Origin: Candidatus Aegiribacteria sp.
GTDB taxonomy: Bacteria; Fermentibacterota; Fermentibacteria; Fermentibacterales; Fermentibacteraceae
Assembly (NCBI GenBank): GCA_021107345.1
Contig: JAIOSX010000209.1
Coordinates: forward strand, 1-6,950
Reading direction: 5' to 3'
Length of the DNA: 6,950 nt
How positions within the stretch are numbered: the first letter of the stretch is position 1; every line of letters starts with the position of its first letter. The translations under genes were made by a program, and so were the position numbers. The notes beneath the pieces were generated by a model. That model was not told the DNA's origin, did no database searches, and was given only the letters and a program-made list of their open reading frames with translations. Positions 1 through 5,647 of this stretch are shown here, piece after piece.

Positions 1-1
1 A

Positions 2-403
2 TCCAGGAAGTTCTGGTTTTTTACAAGAGAGCGAATGCTTAGACTATCCCATCCTGAGGATGCAGTTATTCTGCCTGTACCGGCAACTGCAGGAGATTCG
101 CTGAAACTGACAATATTCCATCGTTCGCTGCAGTCCGGGAATGCACCGGGCATCGAAGTATCGTGCGGAGAATGGCGTGATTCAGTGTACACATCATCGG
201 AAGTAATGGAAGCGCCTGCATGGGTCTCAATCATGAAGGATATCCAGCTTCCCCAAAGGCCCGAGAACCTTCGGGAAGTACGGTCAGAATTCGTTATCCC
301 CATAAGTGACTGCGGGGAAAGCGTGAGGATAGCTCCACTCGGAATTGAGGGTGGCACCGGAAGATTCAGCGGGATCTATCTTGACAGGATACTCTTCAAA
401 TGA
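2..403 (+). CDS. 3' end of an unrecognised gene; product ends in a beta-rich domain
   Basis: The reading frame is open from the window edge to the TGA at 401-403, so this is probably the C-terminal part (134 codons visible) of a longer protein. The ATG at 35 is a possible start, but only a weak purine run (AAGAGAG) lies 2 nt before it, so I prefer a gene entering from upstream. The visible part begins with an aromatic stretch (FWFF) and then shows short alternating hydrophobic strands broken by G, P and D turns, for example AVILPVPA, LKLTIFH, IEVSC, EFVIPI and IYLDRILF. That pattern suggests a beta-sandwich or jelly-roll domain. Similar domains occur at the ends of large membrane glycosyltransferases and surface proteins, but this is only an analogy and I recognise no family signature. 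No catalytic motif is visible. The 94 bp to the kinase gene show no convincing terminator, so co-transcription with the two-component genes is possible. Confidence 0.6.
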   Translation, partial: SRKFWFFTRERMLRLSHPEDAVILPVPATAGDSLKLTIFHRSLQSGNAPGIEVSCGEWRDSVYTSSEVMEAPAWVSIMKDIQLPQRPENLREVRSEFVIPISDCGESVRIAPLGIEGGTGRFSGIYLDRILFK

Positions 404-485
404 GTAGTTACAGATACAAGTATGTTAATAGCGTAGAAATTCGGTAATTCTGTAATGTTTATCAGTATCTGCTGCCTGGAAAGCT

Positions 486-500
486 GAAGGAGTTACATTG
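486..500 (+). promoter_or_regulatory. Shine-Dalgarno and TTG start of the histidine kinase gene
   Basis: GAAGGAG at 486-492 lies 5 nt before TTG 498-500. This decides for the TTG start: no ATG or GTG lies closer to this site in frame, and the first membrane segment begins right after it. The first in-frame ATG (residue 7) would have no comparable site. Confidence 0.75.
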
Positions 501-2165
501 TCGAAGAAATTCATCATGGGTGTTGAGCTGCTCACAGGGCTTGTCATCGGAGCTTCTGCGGCCGCTGTGGCAGTATCCTTTATAATCGTATTTCTCGTAG
601 ATAAGGATCTTGAAGCTGAAAAAGGCCACATGGCTACGGTAACTGCATATGCAATAAGCAATTCCATCGATACCTTCGATACTTCGGGCAACTTTGAAAG
701 AATTGCCGGCCCACTGGTGCAGAGCGGAAACCTGGAAGCTGCAGTGATACTTGATTCCCTGGGGGACATGATGGCCGGGGCCGGAATCTCCTCTGAAGAT
801 CTGCCAATAACTGAAGAGACTCCTGAATGGTATTTCGTAAAGCATCCCGGTAGTGATCTTCTTATAGGCGTCAGACCAGGCAGGTCATCGATATCCATAA
901 TACACAGGACACTTATAATCGGTCTGGCAGCGCTTACCGCAGTTCTGGCAGTTCTGGCTTGCTTTACGCCCCGATACCTGGCCAGGACAGTAATCCACCC
1001 TCTTAGAGAGATTCTCGTTGAGGCTGACCGCTTCAGCAGCGGCAGTGGTGCAGATCCGGAAGCCGCTGGAGCATCTTTTCACCGTTTAGTAGAGCTTCTT
1101 CATGAAAGAGATCAGCAGCTTAACGAAATGAGGAAAAAAGCTGAACAAAGGGCTGAGAGACTGGAAGAAAGATCAGGCGCAATTCTTTCAGTACTGGGGG
1201 CGGCTGTATTAGCTATTGATGGAAAAGGTAACCTGTCACTTTTCAACAGGCAGTCAAAGGAGTTGTTCAACCTCAGCGATGATGATATAGCGAAGAAATT
1301 CCCATGGGAGAATTCTCCTGCCGGACAACAACTTAAACCACTTCTCCTTTCAATGCGTAAAACGGGGAATACATTATCCGAATTTCAGATCCGGGATGAC
1401 GCTGTTAATACCAATAGAATGTACAGTGTTGAAATTTCCCGATCAAGAGCCGACGAGATCGCTGTCCTGGTTACCGATGTTACCAGAATAAGTGAACTGG
1501 AAAAGAGAATAGCCGACGAGACAGCCATGGCTGACATCGGAGCTGCGTCTGCCGGAATATCGCATGAAATGGGAAACACACTCTGTGCTTTGTCCGGATT
1601 TGTAGATCTTCTTGCACGAGGGCATTCGGACGAAAGAACCCTTAACATCCTATCAGAAGTAAAAAGAGAAGTCGATTCAGCCCAGGAAAGGATCAGTTCC
1701 CTGGAATACTTCGCAAGATCCCCCGAACCGGTTTCCTCTAATCTGAACAGGGATGACATTGTTTCCATATGCAGGGAAGCCTGCAGGCTGGACAGTGACA
1801 GATGCTCCGTAAAAGCCTCAGTTGATGATTTATCAATCAAGGCTGACAGAAGGCTTCTCGCATCATGTATCTGTAATATCGTGAATAACTCGATCGAGGC
1901 TGATTCATCCTCAGCTGTTGAGATATCGATAAGAAGGAATGATAAGAATCTGATAATATCGGTTGCGGACACAGGACCCGGCCTTTCCATCGACAGAGAA
2001 GATGTTTTCAGGCCTTTCATGACGACCAAGAACAGAAGCAGCGGAAATATGGGTCTCGGTCTTTCCGTAAGCAGGAGAATTATAAGATCCATGGGCGGCG
2101 AACTTATTGGCGAGAACAGAACAGAAGTAGGAGCCCTCTTCACAATTCTGCTCCCGGTTCAGTGA
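498..2165 (+). CDS. Membrane-bound sensor histidine kinase with PAS domain (NtrB/ZraS type)
   Basis: A 555-residue sensor kinase that should autophosphorylate on histidine and pass the phosphate to the regulator encoded next. Domains in order: membrane segment about 8-34; an extracytoplasmic sensor region about 36-134 with no family I can name; membrane segment about 135-157; a HAMP-like linker about 158-200; a charged coiled coil about 203-228; a PAS-like domain about 229-330 (GAILSVLGAAVLAIDGKGNL, then FNRQSKELF); a dimerisation/phosphoacceptor domain with H356 in SHEMGN; and a HATPase_c domain. The ATP-binding boxes are all present: N box around N460/N463/N464, G1 DTGPG (491-495), F box VFRPF (503-507) and G2 GNMGLGL (516-522). 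Nothing essential is missing, so it should be active. The H-box form HExxN followed by a one-base gap to an NtrC-type regulator fits the NtrB/ZraS/AtoS class. The stimulus cannot be deduced from the sequence. Confidence 0.93.
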   Translation: MSKKFIMGVELLTGLVIGASAAAVAVSFIIVFLVDKDLEAEKGHMATVTAYAISNSIDTFDTSGNFERIAGPLVQSGNLEAAVILDSLGDMMAGAGISSEDLPITEETPEWYFVKHPGSDLLIGVRPGRSSISIIHRTLIIGLAALTAVLAVLACFTPRYLARTVIHPLREILVEADRFSSGSGADPEAAGASFHRLVELLHERDQQLNEMRKKAEQRAERLEERSGAILSVLGAAVLAIDGKGNLSLFNRQSKELFNLSDDDIAKKFPWENSPAGQQLKPLLLSMRKTGNTLSEFQIRDDAVNTNRMYSVEISRSRADEIAVLVTDVTRISELEKRIADETAMADIGAASAGISHEMGNTLCALSGFVDLLARGHSDERTLNILSEVKREVDSAQERISSLEYFARSPEPVSSNLNRDDIVSICREACRLDSDRCSVKASVDDLSIKADRRLLASCICNIVNNSIEADSSSAVEISIRRNDKNLIISVADTGPGLSIDREDVFRPFMTTKNRSSGNMGLGLSVSRRIIRSMGGELIGENRTEVGALFTILLPVQ

Positions 2166-2166
2166 G

Positions 2167-3459
2167 TTGAAGGAGGTAAATGATATCGAAAGAATTCTGC
2201 TGATAGAAGACAAAAGAGCCATGCGTAATATGCTGATAACAGCCCTTCAGGAAGATGGTTGGGAAGTAACCGCTGTATCTTCGGGAACAGAAGCCCTCAG
2301 GAAGCTTGAGGACGGTGGTTTCGATATTCTGCTGACTGATGTATGCCTTCCTGGAAATATCGACGGAATGGATATCCTCAGAAAATCCAGGGAATTCAAT
2401 CACTGGACTCCGGTGGTTCTCATGACAGCCTTCGGTACCGTTAATCTTGCAGTTGAGGCAATGAAAGAGGGGGCAAGGGATTTCATCACCAAACCATTCG
2501 ATCTTGACGAACTCCTTTCGCTGGTAAGAAGGTATGCTTATTCAGCAGGTACCGATATCATAGGGTCTTCCCCGGCACTGCTTTCCACATTAAGAAGGGC
2601 TTCAAAGGGCGCTGAAACTAATTTGAATATTCTTGTTCTGGGTGAGAGCGGAACCGGGAAGGAACTTCTTGCGAGAATGATCCATCGGGAAAGTGCTTGT
2701 TCGGATGGACCCTTTGTACCTGTTAACTGCGCCGCTATACCGGCTGACCTGATGGAGAGTGAACTCTTCGGAGCTGAAAAGGGCGCATACACAGGTGCAG
2801 ACCGAACACGAGCAGGAAGGTTCGAGCATGCCCGTGGAGGAACCATATTCCTGGATGAGGTTGGAGACCTTAACACTGCGCTGCAGGGCAAGCTGCTTAG
2901 AGTACTTCAGGAAAGGGAGTATACCAGAGTTGGAGGATCAGAGATACTCCGCACCAACGCAAGGGTCATCTCTGCAAGCAACAGAGAGCTAAAGGAAGAA
3001 ACCGAAGCGGGAAGATTCAGAAAGGATCTTTACTTCAGAATAGGTGAGTTCCCCGTTACTCTTTCGCCACTTCGAGAAAGGGTGGAGGATATACCTGATC
3101 TTGCCATGCACTTCCTGCATAAGTCCGGTCACCGGGAGGTAATCGTTACAGAGGATGCGTTGATCAAGCTTAAGGGATACCATTGGCCGGGAAATATCAG
3201 ACAGCTGAGAAGCATCGTGCTAAGGGCGGCAGCTCTGGCGAATGAGAGGATAATCGATGCATGTGTACTCGAAATAGATGATGCATGCGCAGCAGAAGGG
3301 CTTTTAGAAGAATCCGCGAGGGCAGCTAGACTTCGCGAAACGGAAATGATAAGAAGAACACTGAAGGAAACCGGTGGAAACAGAAAGAAGGCCGCTGAGA
3401 TATTGAAGGTCAGCTACAGAACACTGCTTTCAAGACTGAAGGAACTGAATCTTCAGTAG
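2167..3459 (+). CDS. NtrC-family sigma-54-dependent response regulator
   Basis: A transcription activator of the AAA+ enhancer-binding class, partner of the preceding kinase. Numbering from TTG 2167 gives 430 residues. The receiver domain (about 8-120) has acidic pair E14/D15, phosphoacceptor D58 in LLTDVCLPG, T87 and K109. The sigma-54-interaction AAA+ domain (about 131-355) has Walker A GESGTGKE (159-166), the sigma-54-contacting loop as GAYTGA (206-211), Walker B IFLDE (227-231) and the conserved FRKDLYFR region. A Fis-type helix-turn-helix closes the protein (about 389-428, GNRKKAAEILKVSYRTLLSRL). All motifs are intact, so phosphorylation should drive ATP-dependent opening of sigma-54 promoters. 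Its targets are not visible here. The start is uncertain: TTG 2167 lies before the strong Shine-Dalgarno, the ATG behind it (2180) is out of frame, and ATC 2185 is the in-frame codon at ideal spacing. The conserved domain begins at about residue 8 whichever start is used. Confidence 0.93.
   Translation: MKEVNDIERILLIEDKRAMRNMLITALQEDGWEVTAVSSGTEALRKLEDGGFDILLTDVCLPGNIDGMDILRKSREFNHWTPVVLMTAFGTVNLAVEAMKEGARDFITKPFDLDELLSLVRRYAYSAGTDIIGSSPALLSTLRRASKGAETNLNILVLGESGTGKELLARMIHRESACSDGPFVPVNCAAIPADLMESELFGAEKGAYTGADRTRAGRFEHARGGTIFLDEVGDLNTALQGKLLRVLQEREYTRVGGSEILRTNARVISASNRELKEETEAGRFRKDLYFRIGEFPVTLSPLRERVEDIPDLAMHFLHKSGHREVIVTEDALIKLKGYHWPGNIRQLRSIVLRAAALANERIIDACVLEIDDACAAEGLLEESARAARLRETEMIRRTLKETGGNRKKAAEILKVSYRTLLSRLKELNLQ
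2170..2187 (+). promoter_or_regulatory. Strong Shine-Dalgarno with out-of-frame ATG before the response regulator
   Basis: AAGGAGG (2170-2176) is nearly perfect. The only ATG close behind it (2180-2182, 3 nt spacing) opens a 7-codon frame ending at TGA 2201-2203, not the regulator frame. In the regulator frame the codon 8 nt after the site is ATC (2185-2187). This site makes TTG 2167, which precedes it, an unlikely principal start. Confidence 0.6.
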
Positions 3460-3570
3460 TTGGGGTCGTATCTTGAATTTTGACATTCGTTACATTGGGG
3501 TCGTATCTTGAATTCAAACATTCGTTACTGTTGTAACAATGGAAAATGTCAAAATTCAAGATACGACCCC
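3460..3570 (+). repeat. REP/REPIN-like palindromic element: two direct copies and one inverted copy
   Basis: Two 35-bp units lie head to tail (3460-3494 and 3495-3529). They share their first 20 bases (TTGGGGTCGTATCTTGAATT) and an ACATTCGTTAC block, and differ at 3480-3482 against 3515-3517 and at the last base. A third copy is inverted: 3546-3570 is the exact reverse complement of 3462-3486 (25 bp). The second and inverted copies form a long imperfect hairpin, with outer stem 3497-3514/3553-3570 (18 bp), inner stem CATTCGTTAC/GTAACAATG (one bulge) and loop TGTT at 3529-3532. The element begins immediately after the regulator's stop codon. From memory, closely similar GGGGTC...CTTGAATTTTGACA palindromes occur with REP-associated tyrosine transposases (RAYT, IS200/IS605-like), so this is probably a non-autonomous copy. 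No transposase gene is in the window. There is no T-run after the stem, so it is not a classic terminator, though it could stabilise the 3' end of the upstream mRNA. Confidence 0.8.
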
Positions 3571-3582
3571 TATAAATGACCC

Positions 3583-3610
3583 CTTGCTGTTTGCAAGTGT
3601 CGCAAGTGAC
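3583..3610 (+). repeat. Small hairpin and tandem 9-bp repeat upstream of the gatE promoter
   Basis: CTTGC-TGTTT-GCAAG (3583-3597) is a perfect 5-bp stem. It is followed by a tandem pair, GCAAGTGTC (3593-3601) and GCAAGTGAC (3602-3610), 8 of 9 bases identical. The second copy overlaps the proposed -35 box, a position suited to a repressor site, but the repeats are short and could be chance or a decayed edge of the adjoining element. Confidence 0.3.
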
Positions 3611-3634
3611 GTCCGACTCCTTATGAAATATAAT
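3606..3634 (+). promoter_or_regulatory. Sigma-70-type promoter for gatE-gatD
   Basis: The -10 box TATAAT at 3629-3634 is perfect. Exactly 17 bp upstream lies GTGACG (3606-3611), which keeps the TGAC core of the -35 consensus (4 of 6). Transcription would start near 3641, giving a leader of about 88 nt before gatE. The promoter separates gatE-gatD from the two-component operon and lies downstream of the palindromic element, so the element should not be in the gatE transcript. Confidence 0.55.
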
Positions 3635-3710
3635 TGAGCGCTGTTCATGCATATTTTGAAATTCACCTTTATGCTCACTCCTGAATCTGAGTACGAACAG
3701 AAACAATAGT

Positions 3711-3731
3711 AAGGAGATCTGTCTCACCGTG
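3711..3731 (+). promoter_or_regulatory. Shine-Dalgarno of gatE
   Basis: AAGGAG at 3711-3716 precedes GTG 3729-3731 by 12 nt, which is longer than usual. In-frame ATG codons at 3741 and 3750 are alternatives, but GTG is the first start behind the site. The conserved GatE sequence begins only at about residue 12, so any of the three would leave the core intact. Confidence 0.5.
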
Positions 3732-5636
3732 ATAAGAAATATGGAGGAGATGACGGCCTCCGATTATAAAGCGATAGGACTTCGCAGCGGGCTTGAGATA
3801 CATCAACAGATAGATACCGAAAAGAAGCTCTTCTGCCGCTGCCCGGTACTCCCGTATTCTGACGTTTACGATGCTCAAATTCTCCGCCATATGAGACCGA
3901 CCCTTTCAGAGCTTGGTGAATACGACGGTACCGCTCTGATGGAATTTAAAACCAGAAAGAATATTACCTATCAGATAAACAGTGATACCATATGTACCTA
4001 CGAAATGGATGATAATCCACCTTTTGAACTGAATCCTCAGGCTCTGGATATTGCCCTGGAAATAACCATGCTCCTTAACTGCAAACTTGTAAGTGAGGCT
4101 CACATATTAAGGAAGCAGTACCTCGACGGATCAATACCTGCCGGATTTCAGAGAACCACACTTCTGGGAGTGGACGGCTGGGTTCCTTTCGGGAACAGGC
4201 GCATAAACATTATCCAGCTTGGACTGGAGGAGGATGCCTGCCGGGAAGTGAGCGATTCGGGGCACGAACGCGTCTATCTGACGGACAGGCTTGGAATACC
4301 ACTTATAGAGACTGTAACAGGTCCAGATATGACTACTCCTCATGAAGTGGCTCAGGTCGCCGTTATCCTCAGCAATCTTGTCAGAGCATCCGGAAAAGTC
4401 CGCAGAGGGATCGGCGCAGCAAGGCAGGACGTGAACGTATCTGTAACGGGCGGGTGCCGCGTGGAGATAAAAGGTGTTTCACGAATTCCCACTATCCCCC
4501 TGCTTGTGCATAACGAAGCTTTAAGACAGGTTTCTCTGCTGGAGATCAAGGGAGAGCTCTCCCGGAGGGGAATAACCGGTTCAAACTTCAGCTCCGAACA
4601 TTTCGATGTTACTCAGGAACTTGCAGGAACCGCCTACCGTTATGCGGCGGCTGCGTTGAAGAAGGAATTCGAACTGCGTGCGGTTATTCTAAGAGGATAC
4701 AGAGGGCTGCTTTCCACGGTTACCCAGCCCGGTCACACTTTCGCCGGAGAGATATCCGACAGAGTTCGCGTTGTCGCGTGTCTGGACGTTCTTCCAAATA
4801 TCGTTCACGATGGGGAAGAAGGTTGCAGCTTCTCTTCAAACGAATGGGAATTATTAAGAAAGAAGACCGGTGCAGATACGGAAGATGCCATTGTTGTGGT
4901 CTGGGGATCCTCTGAGGATATTGAAACTGCGGTAAGTGAAATAGCCCTGAGGGCAAAAGAAGCAATTGATGGAGTCTGCAGCGAAACAAGGCAGTCACTT
5001 TCCGATGGTACGAACGGATTCGAGAGAATACTGCCAGGGCCGAACAGAATGTATCCGGACACTGACCTGGCACCCATAGCCATAACAGAGGAAATGATAG
5101 AACGTATCGAATCTGCGCTTCCTGAGCGACCCTGGGAACGTGCGGAAAGGTATGTTGCAGCAGGTGTGCCTGCAGAATCAGCGCGCCAGATGAGCATTTC
5201 GAATATTAGATTCCTGTACGATTCCGCTGCTGCGAGGTCTACCTATTCTCCACGGGTTCTAATGCACTTTTTTCTGAGCACACTGCCGCATATGAAGAAG
5301 AATGACTCTATTACCGGACTGACTGAAGATTTGCTGATAGAAGTGCTGGAGGAAGCCGGAGAGCACAACCTATCCATTGAAGCCGCTGCTTTCATTCTTG
5401 AACGAGTTTGCGGACACGAGCCAACCGGAATTGATATTGTTATTAAGAACCTGAATATTCCCGGGAGGAAAGAACTGGAAAATGCTGCCGTCAGCATTAT
5501 GGAGTCGGAAGATGACTTTGATACCGTTCTTCAGGAGCAATACATTACCGGGAGGGTAAGGGAAAGATTCAATGGCCTGCCCGGCGGTAAAGATGTAATA
5601 GAAGTGGTTCGCAGCATAGTCAAATCTGCACACTAG
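3729..5636 (+). CDS. gatE: Glu-tRNA(Gln) amidotransferase subunit E, archaeal type
   Basis: GatE binds Glu-tRNA(Gln), phosphorylates the glutamyl group with ATP and amidates it with ammonia supplied by GatD, giving Gln-tRNA(Gln) in the cytoplasm. At 635 residues it matches archaeal GatE and is much longer than bacterial GatB (about 475). The GatB/E catalytic cradle (about 13-290) shows GLRSGLEIHQQIDTEKKLFC (17-36), the GatE-type MRPTLSELGE (55-64), DGSIPAGFQRT (133-143), LGLEEDACRE (164-173), DRLGIPLIE (186-194) and RQDVNVSV (232-239). The AspRS-like inserted domain, the feature that separates GatE from GatB, fills about 290-430 (RGYRGLL, DRVRVVACLDVLPN, EAIDGVCSETRQSLSDG). LPGPNRMYPDTDLAPIAI (435-452) returns to the family core, followed by helical and YqeY-like tail domains (about 465-635). 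The tail is diverged and lacks a clear GKADG-type motif. Its neighbour encodes the partner GatD. Function is very likely; the oddity is a bacterial location. Confidence 0.95.
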   Translation: MIRNMEEMTASDYKAIGLRSGLEIHQQIDTEKKLFCRCPVLPYSDVYDAQILRHMRPTLSELGEYDGTALMEFKTRKNITYQINSDTICTYEMDDNPPFELNPQALDIALEITMLLNCKLVSEAHILRKQYLDGSIPAGFQRTTLLGVDGWVPFGNRRINIIQLGLEEDACREVSDSGHERVYLTDRLGIPLIETVTGPDMTTPHEVAQVAVILSNLVRASGKVRRGIGAARQDVNVSVTGGCRVEIKGVSRIPTIPLLVHNEALRQVSLLEIKGELSRRGITGSNFSSEHFDVTQELAGTAYRYAAAALKKEFELRAVILRGYRGLLSTVTQPGHTFAGEISDRVRVVACLDVLPNIVHDGEEGCSFSSNEWELLRKKTGADTEDAIVVVWGSSEDIETAVSEIALRAKEAIDGVCSETRQSLSDGTNGFERILPGPNRMYPDTDLAPIAITEEMIERIESALPERPWERAERYVAAGVPAESARQMSISNIRFLYDSAAARSTYSPRVLMHFFLSTLPHMKKNDSITGLTEDLLIEVLEEAGEHNLSIEAAAFILERVCGHEPTGIDIVIKNLNIPGRKELENAAVSIMESEDDFDTVLQEQYITGRVRERFNGLPGGKDVIEVVRSIVKSAH

Positions 5637-5637
5637 C

Positions 5638-5647
5638 AGGAGGTGAT
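5638..5647 (+). promoter_or_regulatory. Near-perfect Shine-Dalgarno before gatD
   Basis: AGGAGGTGAT is fully complementary to the canonical 3' end of 16S rRNA and starts 2 nt after the gatE stop codon, which implies coupled translation of gatE and gatD. The puzzle is what follows: no ATG, GTG or TTG lies at 5-13 nt in any frame, and in the gatD frame the codons are TAC AAA GGC TAC CGG. Confidence 0.75.

Noticed and set aside
381..410. A perfect TTGACA -35 box before the kinase gene
   Set aside because: It lies in the coding end of the upstream gene, and no acceptable -10 box occurs at 16-18 bp (GTAGTT/TAGTTA only), so it is probably chance.
404..497. The gap between the first gene and the kinase gene
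   Set aside because: Apart from the kinase ribosome site I see no convincing promoter, terminator or small gene in these 94 bases.
1385..2143. A 252-codon open frame on the minus strand inside the kinase gene
   Set aside because: It lies wholly antisense to the ATPase part of a well-conserved kinase, its product has low-complexity Ser/Leu/Ile composition typical of an antisense shadow, and it has no family signature.
3461..3480. A sigma-54 -24/-12 promoter in TGGGGTCGTATCTTGAA, attractive next to an NtrC-type gene
   Set aside because: The TTG is one base too far from the GG and lacks the conserved C at -12, and the same bases are explained by the repeated element.
3497..3575. The long hairpin after the regulator gene as an intrinsic terminator
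   Set aside because: The stem is strong, but TATAAATGACC follows it instead of a T-run. It may still slow polymerase or protect the mRNA end, but it does not fit a Rho-independent terminator.
3410..3727. A minus-strand open frame of 105 codons across the repeat element
   Set aside because: It overlaps the regulator's 3' end and the palindromic repeats. The VKIQDTTP-like peptide it contains is just the translated repeat, a common source of spurious hypothetical proteins.
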